Shown: one piece after another, positions 8,189-18,884 of the stretch
Layout of the letters: each line of letters starts with the position of its first letter
Numbering within the stretch: the first letter of the stretch is position 1
NCBI GenBank assembly: GCA_002419025.1
Contig: DIFG01000097.1
Location: 1 to 21,062, forward strand
Source of the DNA: Deltaproteobacteria bacterium UBA5754
GTDB taxonomy: Bacteria > Desulfobacterota > Dissulfuribacteria > Dissulfuribacterales > UBA5754
Reading direction: 5' to 3'
Length of the DNA stretch: 21,062 nucleotides
Notes under the pieces: generated by a model
Told to the model about the DNA's origin: nothing
The model's input: the letters and a program-made list of their open reading frames with translations, nothing else
Database searches by the model: none
Made by a program: the position numbers and the translations under genes

Positions 8189-8479
8189 AAGAAGCCGATT
8201 GAAAAGAAGAACTGGTAACGAAATGAAAAGCAAAGGCAGGAGGCATGCCAGGGAGCAAGTAGTGTGCGGTATTACCTGCAATGAAAGATATGGTTGCATA
8301 AACGCGATTTTATGAAGGCGATATTTAGAGAAGCATCGCTGAAGGTTCTGAAAGGGGAAATGCAACGAGTTTATCAGCGCAATGCGCGAGTGTGCATAGA
8401 ATGCAAAGAGGCCTGTACCGCATCCTATGTGGCTTATAAGTAATACTGGAAACAATCCCTTGTGTGATTGCCGGAACGT

Positions 8480-10013
8480 TCAAAACACCAGAGCGAGGCT
8501 CCTCTGGGCCGTATCAGCGAGGACCGCGAGATCCTCCGGCAGGACACCCAGATAGATGATGGCAATAGCGGCTGCAATGAGGACGGCAAGGGCCGGGAAT
8601 GCGGCAGGCCCTGGCTCCACCTCGCGCACCGGATCCTTCATGTAGAGCATGTAGATAACACGAAGGTAATAATAGGCACCGATGGCGCTCGTGAGTATGC
8701 CGAGGGCCGCAAGCAGCAGGTAGCCCTCCTTGATGGCGGCGGAAAAGACGTAGAACTTGGCGATGAACCCGCCGGTGGGAGGAAGGCCGGCCATGGCAAC
8801 GAGAAAGAGGGACATGAGAAAGCTCAGGCCTGGAAAACGGTAACCGAGGCCCTGATAGTCTTCGAGGGTCTGGGCGCCCCGTTCCTTCCCGTCGATGAGA
8901 AAAAGGACCCCAAATGCGCCGAGGTTCATGAGGGAATACGTGAAGAGGTAGAAGAGCACCCCCATCCTTCCCTCGTCGTTTCCAGCGAGGATCCCGAGGG
9001 CCATGTACCCGGCGTGGGCGATGGAGGAATAGGCGAGCATCCTCTTCACGTTCGTCTGGGAGACAGCAACGAGATTCCCTATGAACATGGTAAGAAGGCT
9101 TATCCACCAGATGACAGGTTTCCAGTATGCAGCGAGTGCGGCAAGGTGAAAGGTGGAGGCAAAGGCCGGCTGACCGCTTTCGTACAGGATAGGCCCGAAG
9201 GCCACGGTCAGGACCTTTACAAAGACACCGAAGGCCCCGGCCTTGACAACAGTAGCCATGAAACCGGTTACGACCGCGGGGCTCCCCTCGTAAACGTCCG
9301 GGGTCCACATGTGGAATGGGACCATGGCCATCTTGAAAAAGAGGCCGGCCATGAGAAGTGCAAGGGATACAAGGACCTCGGGCCGGGTGAAGAGGCCGCG
9401 GGAGAGCTCGACGGCCATATCCGTGAGGTTCACCGTGCCCGTGAGCCCATAGAGTAGGGCAAGGCCGAAGAGAAAAAAGGCGGACCCGAAACTGCCGAGG
9501 AGGAAGTACTTGAAGGCCCCTTCCTGGGAACGGCAGTCATCCTTGAGGTATGCAGCCAGGACATAGACCCCGATGGACATGATCTCAAGACAGATGAACA
9601 TCATGAGGAGGTCTACTGACTGGAGCATGGCCACCGTGCCGTACAGGGCGAAGATGAGAAGGATGTAGTATTCCCCGCGCGCCCTGCCGTTGTTATGGAG
9701 GTAGTTTAGGCTGAGGACGGAGGCGATGATTCCAGCCATGAGGACCGTCGCTGTGAGAAAGGCGGTGAACTTCTCCATGGAGAAGACCCCCATGAAGACC
9801 ACCTCATGGAGCTGCCACTCACGATAGACCACATGCCCGAGGGCGGCAAAAAGGGCGGTCACGGTCACCCAGCCGAGTCGAGAGGTCCTCCTCTCGGAAT
9901 CGAGCCCCATCCACGCCAGATCGAGACCGATGAGAAGGAGGCCGGCGATAAGGAGGATGATCTGACCTCCGGCTATCTGCCAGAGCTGATCCATGCTGAA
10001 CGTGTAACCGTAA

Positions 10014-10021
<8 letters not shown>
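8480..10021 (-). CDS. nuoN: NADH-quinone oxidoreductase subunit N
   Basis: This 513-aa protein is the innermost antiporter-like subunit of the complex I membrane arm. It contributes one proton path, coupled to quinone reduction in the peripheral arm. It is a polytopic membrane protein, with about 14 helices expected for the family. The conserved transmembrane glutamate is E146 ([12 protein letters not shown]) and the helix-7 lysine is K230 ([19 protein letters not shown]), the pair typical of Mrp-related proton-channel subunits. The start codon overlaps the end of nuoM by 8 bp, and a GGAGGGG ribosome-binding sequence lies inside nuoM, so translation is probably coupled. It is the last gene of the operon, and no clear terminator follows. 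Confidence 0.95.
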
Positions 10022-11594
<1,573 letters not shown>

Positions 11595-11627
11595 GTCCCT
11601 TCTCTTCCCGAATGGTTTCCGTGCGTG

Positions 11628-13607
11628 TCAGCGAAGCCCGAGAAAATACCAAAGAACGGCGACGACTCCCATGAGCATGAACGCCCCATAGGTCTGAACC
11701 TGGCCGTTATGGATGGATCCGGCGAACCTCCCGCCGCGCTGGACAAGCCACGCCTGCCCGTTGATGCCGATGCCGTCTATCACAAAGACGTCCACGACCT
11801 TCCAGAGAAAGATCGAGAAATAGTAAATGGGTTTCACGACAAGGAGTTCGTACACCTCGTCCACGTAATATTTGTTGTAAACAAGTCGGTAGTGAAGGTC
11901 GTAGGCCTGGGCGAGACGGGCAGGAAGCCCAGGGAAGTTCCGTATGTACACATAGGCCGCACCGATGATGCCAGATCCGGCGACCGCCACTGAAAGCCCC
12001 ATGAGGGTCCACTCGAGGGCGTGTGGATAATGATGTTGCGGAACCGTTGAGGCGATGATGTGCTGTGATCCCTCGAACACGGGCTCGAGAAAGTGCTCGA
12101 GGAGGTTGGAAAGCCCGAGCTCGTGACCAATGAGGGGAGAGACACCGAGCCATCCGCCGAAAAAGGAGAGGATTGCAAGGACGACGAGAGGACCGGTCAT
12201 GCTCACCGGCGACTCGTGGAGGTGATGCCTCTGATGCTCGGTCCCCCGGAACTCCCCATGGAAGGTCAAGAAGATGAGTCGGAACATGTAGAAGGCGGTG
12301 ATGCCGGCCCCGAGGGTACCGAGGAACCAGATCACCTTTCCGTAGGCAGGAAAGTAGGGGAAGGTGAAGGCCTTCCATAGGATCTCGTCCTTACTGAAAA
12401 ATCCGGCAAAGGGCGGTATGCCCGCGATGGCGAAGGTGGCGACGAGCATGGTCGCGTAGGTGACGGGCATCTTTTTGGCGAGCCCGCCCATGTTCCGCAT
12501 GTCCTGGTCGCCTCCCATGGCGTGGATCACCGAGCCCGAGCAGAGAAAGAGGCAGGCCTTGAAGAAGGCATGGGTCATGAGGTGGAATATCCCGGCCCAG
12601 TAGGCCGTTACCCCGACTCCGATGAACATGTATCCGAGCTGGCTTACGGTGGAATAGGCGAGGACCTTTTTGATGTCGTTCTGAAGGATGCCGATAGTGG
12701 CTGCGAGAAGGGCAGTCATGGCGGCAACGGTCACCAGTACCACGAGGGCCGTGGGCGCCAGGGTGTAGAGGATGTTAGAGCGCGCGACCATGTACACACC
12801 GGCCGTCACCATGGTGGCCGCATGGATGAGGGCGGAAACCGGGGTCGGACCGGCCATGGCGTCTGGAAGCCAGACATAGAGTGGGATCTGTGCCGATTTT
12901 CCCGTTGCACCGATGAAAAGCAGGATACAGATGGCAATCATAACAGGAGAATCAAGGGCGATCCTGCCCTGTTCGAAGAAGAGCTGTGCCTTTGGGAAGA
13001 CCTCGAGATAGGAAAGGGAACCGAAGGTCACGAACATGAGAAAGAGGCCGAGGAGAAAGCCGAAGTCCCCGATCCGGTTCACGATGAAGGCCTTCTTTCC
13101 GGCGACCGCATTCGAAACCCCTTTGTACCAGAACCCGATGAGGAGATAGGAGGCAAGCCCGACGCCCTCCCAGCCCACGAACATGACCACATAGTTCGCG
13201 CCGAGAACGAGCATGTTCATGAAGAAGACGAACATATTCAGGTAGGTGAAAAACCTCCAGTAGGATTCGTCATCATGCATGTAGCCGGTGCTGTAGATGT
13301 GGATAAGAAAACTTATCCCGGTTACCACGAGGATCATGACCGCCGAGAGCTGGTCAACCATGAAGGCGAAATCCACCCGGAAGTCCGCCACCGCAATCCA
13401 GCTCCAGAGGACCTGGACGAGCTGACGATCATCCACGGGCCGGGAGAGGAGATCCAGGACCACACCGCAGGCCACGATGAAGGAAAACCCTACGCTCGAA
13501 CACCCGATCCAAGAAATGGCGGACTTCCCGATTCTCTTTCCGAAGATCCCGTTTATCAGGAAGCCGAGTAAAGGAAGGAGCGGGATAAGAAAAATGAGGT
13601 TTTCCAT
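11628..13607 (-). CDS. nuoL: NADH-quinone oxidoreductase subunit L
   Basis: This 659-aa protein is the distal antiporter-like subunit of the membrane arm. The family carries a long lateral amphipathic helix that braces the arm, and the extra C-terminal length seen here agrees with it. Conserved features include E147 (GWEGVGLASYLLIGFWY), K237 (ATGKSAQIPLYVWLPDAM) and GPTPVSALIHAATMVTAGVY. The ATG at 13607 is preceded by GGGGGAT at a suitable distance and lies 14 bp after nuoK. Homologous subunits of Mrp antiporters or membrane hydrogenases are alternatives in principle. The complete nuo context and nuoK-nuoL-nuoM-nuoN order exclude them. Confidence 0.96.
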   Translation of the reverse strand: MENLIFLIPLLPLLGFLINGIFGKRIGKSAISWIGCSSVGFSFIVACGVVLDLLSRPVDDRQLVQVLWSWIAVADFRVDFAFMVDQLSAVMILVVTGISFLIHIYSTGYMHDDESYWRFFTYLNMFVFFMNMLVLGANYVVMFVGWEGVGLASYLLIGFWYKGVSNAVAGKKAFIVNRIGDFGFLLGLFLMFVTFGSLSYLEVFPKAQLFFEQGRIALDSPVMIAICILLFIGATGKSAQIPLYVWLPDAMAGPTPVSALIHAATMVTAGVYMVARSNILYTLAPTALVVLVTVAAMTALLAATIGILQNDIKKVLAYSTVSQLGYMFIGVGVTAYWAGIFHLMTHAFFKACLFLCSGSVIHAMGGDQDMRNMGGLAKKMPVTYATMLVATFAIAGIPPFAGFFSKDEILWKAFTFPYFPAYGKVIWFLGTLGAGITAFYMFRLIFLTFHGEFRGTEHQRHHLHESPVSMTGPLVVLAILSFFGGWLGVSPLIGHELGLSNLLEHFLEPVFEGSQHIIASTVPQHHYPHALEWTLMGLSVAVAGSGIIGAAYVYIRNFPGLPARLAQAYDLHYRLVYNKYYVDEVYELLVVKPIYYFSIFLWKVVDVFVIDGIGINGQAWLVQRGGRFAGSIHNGQVQTYGAFMLMGVVAVLWYFLGLR

Positions 13608-13621
13608 GGTTGATCCCCCGT

Positions 13622-13924
13622 TTACCCTTTGAGGATGTTGATCCGGGTCACGTCCACCTCACGAACATGCCGGAAAAGGGATATGAGTAAGGCGAGTCCC
13701 ACGGCCACTTCTGCTGCGGCGACGGCATAGATGAAGAGGACCATGACCTGACCGTTGAGCTCTGCTCGGTACCGGGAAAATGCAACAAGGGAGAGGTTCA
13801 CCGCGTTCAACATGAGTTCGATGGACATGAAAAGGATGATGGCGTTTCTCCGGACCGCAAAACCGATGGCCCCAAGTCCGAAGAGGATGGTCGACAGGAC
13901 GATGTAATGGGTAAGTGTCACCAT
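13622..13924 (-). CDS. nuoK: NADH-quinone oxidoreductase subunit K
   Basis: This 100-aa, three-helix membrane subunit has exactly the family length. It forms part of the proton path next to the quinone site with two buried glutamates, E36 (SIELMLNAVNL) and E72 (AAAEVAVGLAL), at the same positions as in E. coli NuoK. The ATG is preceded by an AGGGGGG ribosome-binding sequence that overlaps the end of nuoJ. It sits 14 bp after nuoJ and 14 bp before nuoL, consistent with a single transcript. Confidence 0.96.
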   Translation of the reverse strand: MVTLTHYIVLSTILFGLGAIGFAVRRNAIILFMSIELMLNAVNLSLVAFSRYRAELNGQVMVLFIYAVAAAEVAVGLALLISLFRHVREVDVTRINILKG

Positions 13925-13938
13925 GGCCCAGCGCCCCC

Positions 13939-14436
13939 CTAAATATTCTTTTTTGCGAGGTAGATGGCCCCGATGAGGGCGACGAGAAGGAGAACGGACA
14001 CGACCTCGAAATGCAGGAGATACTCCCGGAACATCATGTCTCCGAAACCGCTCGGGTGCCCGAATCCCTGTGGAAGCGACCGCGCACAGATCAGGTCGGA
14101 AACGCCTTTCGTCCCCGCTGCCAGAAGTCCAAGCATGGAAAGGCCAAGAATCCCACCCATGACCCGGTAGGAGGCGTTTTCCTGGATGGCCCTCATGCGC
14201 TCGCCGGGACTGACAAGGAGCATGAGCACGAACACGATGAGAACGAGGATGGCCCCGGCGTATATCGTGACCTGAAAGATGGCGACAAGCGGGGCATGCA
14301 GGTGGAGATAGAGTGCGGAAAGGGCGATGAAGACGGTGAGAAGCCCGAGTGCGCTAGATAGGGGCTCCCAGGACGAAATGGTGAATAACCCCGCGGCCAC
14401 TGCCATGACGGCGAATATCCAGAAATAGAGATCCAT
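13939..14436 (-). CDS. nuoJ: NADH-quinone oxidoreductase subunit J
   Basis: This 165-aa membrane subunit, expected to have five helices, carries the family's signature third helix YAGAILVLIVFVLMLLV. That helix changes shape during coupling in solved complex I structures. The polar C-terminus ends LAKKNI. It is 39 bp downstream of nuoI and 14 bp upstream of nuoK. The ATG lacks a strong ribosome-binding sequence, so coupling to nuoI translation is possible. Confidence 0.93.
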   Translation of the reverse strand: MDLYFWIFAVMAVAAGLFTISSWEPLSSALGLLTVFIALSALYLHLHAPLVAIFQVTIYAGAILVLIVFVLMLLVSPGERMRAIQENASYRVMGGILGLSMLGLLAAGTKGVSDLICARSLPQGFGHPSGFGDMMFREYLLHFEVVSVLLLVALIGAIYLAKKNI

Positions 14437-14475
14437 GTCAGTTCACCCGCTGCTTCATGCGTGATTTGCCAGGCA

Positions 14476-15135
14476 TCAGGCCTTGGGAGGCGCAGCCTTC
14501 CTGGCGGTGGCTGGGCCCGTCCGCGTTCCTTTCGCTTTCGACCCCTTTTCCTCGGCCTCTTTGGCTGCCTCACCAGCTACAGGAACGGGCTTTCTTGGGG
14601 GCTTCAGCGTGCCCTTTGCCTTTGCATCCCGAAAGTTCGAAATGAGCCTCTCCTTTCCAAGCTGGCATTCTTCGGGGGTGTACCTGGCGAGCTCATACCC
14701 CTGACCGAGGACGATGGCCCCCTTGGGGCAGGTCTCCTCGCAGAAACCGCAGAAGATGCACCGGAGAAGATCGATGTTGAAGCTCTGGGAGCAAGTCTTT
14801 CCGGCGTATCGGCCTTCTTCCCCTTCGGGGACCTTGGCCATCTTGACGGTGATGCACTGGGCCGGACAGGCCTTGGCACACATGCCACAGCCGACACAGA
14901 GTTCCCGCCCCTGTTCGTCGAGAAGAAGCATGTGCTCCCCCCGAAAAATGGGGGAGATCTCCCGACGGTCCTCCGGATACTGCCAGCACGTGGGGACGGT
15001 GTGGGGGCCGGGCCGGAAGGACGCCCGGAAATTGAATATGAAATGCCTCCACGTGAGCACCATCCCTTTCAAGATCTCGACGAGATAGATCCGTTCCGAA
15101 AGGGTATATCGTTTTTCCACGACCGGTTTTGCCAT
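14476..15135 (-). CDS. nuoI: NADH-quinone oxidoreductase subunit I (two [4Fe-4S] ferredoxin-like)
   Basis: This 219-aa protein carries electrons from the donor side to the terminal Fe-S cluster in NuoB. Two ferredoxin motifs are complete: C80-C83-C86-C90 and C126-C129-C132-C136 (CxxCxxCxxxCP). I chose the ATG at 15135 because AGGAGG lies just upstream and the protein then starts MAKPVVEKRYTLSERIYLVE, like other NuoI. A longer open frame to 15285 would run into nuoH and is rejected. The C-terminal 40 or so residues (about 180-219) form an unusual tail rich in Lys, Ala, Pro and Glu that core NuoI proteins lack. It lies 11 bp after nuoH. Confidence 0.94.
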   Translation of the reverse strand: MAKPVVEKRYTLSERIYLVEILKGMVLTWRHFIFNFRASFRPGPHTVPTCWQYPEDRREISPIFRGEHMLLLDEQGRELCVGCGMCAKACPAQCITVKMAKVPEGEEGRYAGKTCSQSFNIDLLRCIFCGFCEETCPKGAIVLGQGYELARYTPEECQLGKERLISNFRDAKAKGTLKPPRKPVPVAGEAAKEAEEKGSKAKGTRTGPATARKAAPPKA

Positions 15136-15146
15136 CCCTTCCTCCT

Positions 15147-16187
15147 CTATACGGTGAGCTGGATCGCGAGGGCGGTCACAAAGAGGTTCGCAAGGGCAAG
15201 GGGGATGAGGGACTTCCAGCCGAGCCCCATCACCTGATCGTAGCGGAAACGCGGCACTGTCCAGCGCACCCAGACGAAGAGCCACAGGAAAAACGATACC
15301 TTAAGAAAGAAGACAAGGAATGAGGCAATGCCGTAGGAAATGGGACCGAGAAAGGCCTCCATATTGAGATACGGCAGGTGCCAGGAACCGAAATAGAGGG
15401 TTACCATGAGGGCGGAAAGGGTGCAGAGGTTCACGTACTCGCCGAATAGATAGAGCCCGAGGCGCATAGAGCCGTACTCCGTGTGATACCCGGCGACGAT
15501 CTCGCTCTCAGCCTCGGGAAGATCGAAGGGGACGCGATTGGCCTCGGCGTATGCCGCTACAATGAAGAGGAGAAAACCGAGGGGCTGCCTGAAGATGCCC
15601 CAGTTGGGCAGGAATCCGAGAAAGGTGCCTTGCTGGGCTATGGAGATCTCCCTCAGACTGAAGGTCCCGTACACAAGGGCAGCGGCGAGGAGCGCGAGCC
15701 CCCAAGGGACCTCGTAGGATATGAGCTGGGCCGTGGACCTGAGTCCGCCGAGGATGGAAAACTTGTTGTTGGACGCCCAGCCCCCGACGATGACCCCATA
15801 GACAGCCATGGAACCGAGGGCGACCACATAAAGAAAACCGACGTTCACGTCCGAGACTTGAAGGATGATCTCCTTGCCTGCGATGACGATCTTGTCTCCG
15901 AAGGGGACGACCGCATAGGCGGAAAAAGCCGGCAGGGAAAAGAGGATCGGCCCGAGAATGAAGAGGATCCTGTTCGCGTTGGCTGGGATGATGTCTTCCT
16001 TGGTGAAAAGCTTGATCCCGTCCGCGAGGGGCTGGAAGAGTCCAAAGGGACCCGCTCGGTTCGGACCGAGACGGTCCTGGATCATGGCGGCCCCTCGCCG
16101 CTCGACCCAAGTCATGACCACGGCGACGAGAAGTGTCCAGACCCAGATGAAGACGACCTTGATTATGGCTATGACCCAGTCGTTCAT
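15147..16187 (-). CDS. nuoH: NADH-quinone oxidoreductase subunit H
   Basis: This 346-aa membrane subunit (eight helices in the family) forms the quinone entry chamber where the membrane and peripheral arms meet. The sequence shows WVERRGAAMIQDRLGPNR near residues 27-44, FQPLADGIKLFTKEDIIP and the acidic loop PFDLPEAESEIVAGYHTEY, all hallmarks of NuoH. The ATG is preceded by AAGGAGG five bases upstream. It lies 10 bp after nuoD with no nuoG between, the first sign that the NADH-binding module is not in this operon. Confidence 0.96.
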   Translation of the reverse strand: MNDWVIAIIKVVFIWVWTLLVAVVMTWVERRGAAMIQDRLGPNRAGPFGLFQPLADGIKLFTKEDIIPANANRILFILGPILFSLPAFSAYAVVPFGDKIVIAGKEIILQVSDVNVGFLYVVALGSMAVYGVIVGGWASNNKFSILGGLRSTAQLISYEVPWGLALLAAALVYGTFSLREISIAQQGTFLGFLPNWGIFRQPLGFLLFIVAAYAEANRVPFDLPEAESEIVAGYHTEYGSMRLGLYLFGEYVNLCTLSALMVTLYFGSWHLPYLNMEAFLGPISYGIASFLVFFLKVSFFLWLFVWVRWTVPRFRYDQVMGLGWKSLIPLALANLFVTALAIQLTV

Positions 16188-16197
16188 CTCCGCCTCC

Positions 16198-17337
16198 TTA
16201 CCTGTCGAGCTCGCCCGCTATGACGTTGAGACTGCTCAGGCAGGCGATGAGGTCGGCGATCATCTCCCCCTTCACGAGCTCGGGAAATGCCTGATAGACC
16301 ATGTAACACGGCGGACGGATCTTGATCCGGTAGGGCTTGTCCGACCCGTCACTCTTAATGAAGAAGCCAAGTTCGCCGTTCGGGGCCTCGGTGGCGTGAT
16401 AGACCTCACCTACAGGCGGCTTGATCACCTTTGGAACCTTGGCCATAAGTGGGGCATCGGGCGCCATCTCCTGATACATGGCATAGGCCTGATCGATGAT
16501 CTTGATGGATTCCTCCATCTCCTTCATTCGAATCATATACCGATCAAAAACATCCCCGTTTTTCCCGATGGGGACGTCAAATGTGAACCGGTCATAAAGA
16601 CCATAAGGCTCGTCCTTCCTGAGATCCCTCTTCACCCCGCAGGCACGGAGGCACGGCCCGGTAAAGCCCCATGCCAGGGCGTCTTCCGGAGAGAAGGCCG
16701 TGACCCCGATGGTCCTGTCCATCCAGATACGGTTGTGGGTGAGGAGCTTGTCCGTTTCGTCGATGGCCTTGAAGAGATTGGGTCTGAGTTCACGCCACCG
16801 GGCGTCGAAATCGTCAGGGAGATCCGCCTCCACCCCTCCTATCCTTCCGAAGGTATTGGTGAGACGGGCCCCGTTGTACCATTCGAAGATCTCGTAGATC
16901 TCCTCGCGCTGTATGATTAGATAGAAAAAAGGAGTAAAGGCCCCCAGGTCCACCCCGAGTATCCCCACAAGGACCTGGTGGTCGGCGATCCTGGCGAGCT
17001 CTGTCATGATGACACGAATGAGCTGGGCCTTTTCCGGGACCTCGAGCCCCATGAGTTTTTCCACCGCCATCTCGTAAGAGACGTTGTTGGCTATGGCTGA
17101 GCAGTAGTTCAGCCGGTCCGTAATGGGGATGAACTGATGGTAGGTGAGATGCTCCCCAAGCTTCTCAACGCCACGATGGAGATAGCCGATTTCGGGGTCG
17201 GCCTTCACGACCGTTTCGCCGTCCGTCTGCGCGATGACGCGCAGGGTCCCGTGCATGGCAGGATGGGACGGACCGATGTTTATAGTTACATAGTCGCCGG
17301 TCGAATGACCCGCATTTACAACACACTCATTGACCAC
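16198..17337 (-). CDS. nuoD: NADH-quinone oxidoreductase subunit D (49-kDa, quinone site)
   Basis: This 379-aa peripheral subunit, related to NiFe-hydrogenase large subunits, forms the quinone headgroup pocket with NuoB. The loop GPSHPAMHGTLR contains H29, and Y78 (ITDRLNYCSA) aligns with the second quinone-binding residue known from Thermus. The C-terminus ends in the usual form (SLNVIAGELDR). The cysteine pairs that bind nickel in hydrogenases are absent, so this is not a hydrogenase. The start is GTG, with GAGGAGG upstream. No in-frame ATG is available near the N-terminus. It is separate from nuoC, unlike the fused NuoCD of E. coli, and lies 54 bp after it. Confidence 0.95.
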   Translation of the reverse strand: MVNECVVNAGHSTGDYVTINIGPSHPAMHGTLRVIAQTDGETVVKADPEIGYLHRGVEKLGEHLTYHQFIPITDRLNYCSAIANNVSYEMAVEKLMGLEVPEKAQLIRVIMTELARIADHQVLVGILGVDLGAFTPFFYLIIQREEIYEIFEWYNGARLTNTFGRIGGVEADLPDDFDARWRELRPNLFKAIDETDKLLTHNRIWMDRTIGVTAFSPEDALAWGFTGPCLRACGVKRDLRKDEPYGLYDRFTFDVPIGKNGDVFDRYMIRMKEMEESIKIIDQAYAMYQEMAPDAPLMAKVPKVIKPPVGEVYHATEAPNGELGFFIKSDGSDKPYRIKIRPPCYMVYQAFPELVKGEMIADLIACLSSLNVIAGELDR

Positions 17338-17391
17338 CGTTTTCCCCTCCTCAAACTTCGTCCGTGAAAAACCGCATCTCCCTCACGCCCA

Positions 17392-17955
17392 TCACTCATA
17401 CCGGAGTATCCGCTCCTCCCCCCTGCCCTCGAGGGGATAATCCTTCCTAAGGGGATGGGCGGGAAATTCGTCCCACATAAGGAGTCTCCGGAGGTCCGGA
17501 TGCCCCGGAAACCTGATCCCGAACATGTCGTACACCTCCCGCTCGGGCCATGTGGCCGCCTTCCACAATCCGGTGACGCTCGGAACCGAAAGGTCGTCTT
17601 CCGGGACACGGACCTTCACATGAAGACGCCTATTCGTCGAAAGGGAAAGGAGGAGATAGATAACCTCGAAGCGGGGAGGAGGAGGCCCTGCGGGTTTGGG
17701 CTCTTCCGCCGCATCCCCTTCGCCCTCTGTCTTTTTCTTGGGCTTGGCTGCCTTTTCGTAAAGATCGAGATTGTCCACGCCGAAAAGGTCCACGAGAAAA
17801 TCGTATGCCAGATTCGGATCGTCACGGAGTCGGGCAAGGACCTCGGCGATCCGCGCCTTTGGGACCTCGACGGTGACATCCCCCCGGAACTCTCCGGATG
17901 CAACAACCAAGGGACCAAGACAATTGGAAACGCCCTTAAGAAGATCCATTGTCAT
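17392..17955 (-). CDS. nuoC: NADH-quinone oxidoreductase subunit C (30-kDa)
   Basis: This 187-aa peripheral structural subunit contacts NuoD and NuoB. The C-terminal signature [19 protein letters not shown], followed by [10 protein letters not shown] and [12 protein letters not shown], is clear. Between the two halves of the domain, residues about 67-95 form a low-complexity insert ([13 protein letters not shown], then [11 protein letters not shown]) that is longer and more charged than the usual loop. The ATG overlaps the stop of nuoB by 4 bp (ATGA), so the two are translationally coupled. An in-frame ATG two codons later is an equal alternative start. Confidence 0.94.
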   Translation of the reverse strand: MTMDLLKGVSNCLGPLVVASGEFRGDVTVEVPKARIAEVLARLRDDPNLAYDFLVDLFGVDNLDLYEKAAKPKKKTEGEGDAAEEPKPAGPPPPRFEVIYLLLSLSTNRRLHVKVRVPEDDLSVPSVTGLWKAATWPEREVYDMFGIRFPGHPDLRRLLMWDEFPAHPLRKDYPLEGRGEERILRYE

Positions 17956-18449
17956 TTCCCCTCCACGAGGCTTGAAATCTCGCCCCTCAGGGGGTGTTCC
18001 ATGTCGATCTTGTCCATGATCTTAAGGAGCGCGAAGAGGAGACCTTCCGGCCTGGGCGGACACCCGGGGACGTAAACGTCAACCGGGATCACGTGGTCGA
18101 TGCCCTGAAGGGTGGAGTACGTACGGAATACCCCACCGCTGCATGCGCACGCACCCATGGCGATGACCCACTTGGGTTCGGCCATCTGGTCGTAGATGCG
18201 CCTCAGGATCGGGGTCATCTTTTTAGTGATCGTTCCCGCCTCGATGAGTACGTCGGCCTGTCTTGGGGAAAAACTCGGCCGCTCGGCCCCGAAACGCGCC
18301 ATGTCATAGCCAGAGGCAAGTGCGCACATCATCTCGATTCCGCAACACGCGGTCCCATACGGAAGAGGCCAAGGAGACCTCTTTCGCCCCCAGTTGACGA
18401 GCTGTTCAAGCCTCGTGAGCAGCCATCCGGATCCTGTATATGCCTCCAT
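17952..18449 (-). CDS. nuoB: NADH-quinone oxidoreductase subunit B (cluster N2)
   Basis: This 165-aa subunit carries the terminal [4Fe-4S] cluster N2, which donates electrons to quinone. Its four ligands are C35, C36 ([11 protein letters not shown]), C101 (MGACACSGG) and C130 ([10 protein letters not shown]). The spacings of 65 and 29 equal those in E. coli NuoB. It starts 3 bp after the nuoA stop, with GGGAG upstream. Related small subunits occur in hydrogenases and in the F420H2 dehydrogenase Fpo. The neighbours point to complex I in the broad sense, and the electron donor remains open. Confidence 0.96.
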   Translation of the reverse strand: MEAYTGSGWLLTRLEQLVNWGRKRSPWPLPYGTACCGIEMMCALASGYDMARFGAERPSFSPRQADVLIEAGTITKKMTPILRRIYDQMAEPKWVIAMGACACSGGVFRTYSTLQGIDHVIPVDVYVPGCPPRPEGLLFALLKIMDKIDMEHPLRGEISSLVEGK

Positions 18450-18452
18450 GGA

Positions 18453-18830
18453 TCACTCCCATTCGATCGCGCGCTTCTTGATGGCATAAAGAAGGCCTGC
18501 CAGAAGGACCGCGACGAATATAAAAACCTCGAAAAAGACACCCCACCCGAGCTGGGCAAGGTCACGGTACTTCACCGCTATGGGATAGATGAGAACAGTT
18601 TCCAGATCAAAGACCAAAAAGAGCACGGCCACAAGATAATATTTGATGTCATATCTCTTGGTGCTCGGGTCAAGGAGGGGGACGCCGCATTCGTACGTGG
18701 TGGCCTTGTTCGGCTTGGGCCGAAACGGACCGAGAAGGGCCGAAATCCCCAACATCGCGAAGATGGCGAGAAGAGACATGCCCAAGTACATGACGATGGT
18801 TTCAAATCCGCTCATCATGCCATCTCCCAT
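18453..18830 (-). CDS. nuoA: NADH-quinone oxidoreductase subunit A
   Basis: This is the three-helix membrane subunit at the interface of the two arms. The conserved core is YECGVPLLD, with KYYLVAVLFLVFDLETVLIYP in the second helix. I place the start at the ATG 18830 (125 aa), which has GGGGGGAG five bases upstream. ATGs at 18818 and 18815 are alternatives preceded by GGGAG. A frame extended to 18905 adds 25 residues of unlikely sequence that would overlap the promoter-like region. It is the first gene of the operon, followed after 3 bp by nuoB. Confidence 0.93.
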   Translation of the reverse strand: MGDGMMSGFETIVMYLGMSLLAIFAMLGISALLGPFRPKPNKATTYECGVPLLDPSTKRYDIKYYLVAVLFLVFDLETVLIYPIAVKYRDLAQLGWGVFFEVFIFVAVLLAGLLYAIKKRAIEWE

Positions 18831-18884
18831 CGCTGCTCCCCCCTTGACGACAGTCCATGAATCAGGATTCAGATGATATTGCCA

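Larger units (their letters stand above)
8093..8479. other. AT-rich intergenic stretch between the secreted-protein gene and nuoN
   Basis: This 387-bp stretch has visibly lower GC than its neighbours and no convincing gene. It holds the promoter-like and ribosome-binding sequences of the secreted-protein gene, a perfect 12-bp palindrome GGACACGTGTCC at 8121-8132, and a 43-codon plus-strand frame at 8312-8443 ending with cysteines spaced C-x2-C-x3-C. A weak stem CAATC/GATTG with a short T run lies just after nuoN but is too small to call a terminator. Confidence 0.5.

Noticed and set aside
8168..8455. 95-codon hydrophobic minus-strand frame in the gap after nuoN
   Set aside because: No ribosome-binding site. 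The hydrophobic look follows from the AT-rich composition, and there is no family resemblance.
8468..9457. Long plus-strand frame opposite nuoN (329 codons), and similar frames at 12522-13571 and 15958-16920
   Set aside because: They are antisense to clear membrane-protein genes. Hydrophobic codons with a central T read as charged or polar codons on the other strand, which explains their Glu/His/Asp/Gly-rich, domain-free sequences. No ribosome-binding sites or homology-like motifs are seen.
15136..15285. Extended N-terminus of NuoI
   Set aside because: It would overlap nuoH by more than 130 bp and lacks NuoI-like sequence. The ATG at 15135 has a strong ribosome-binding site.
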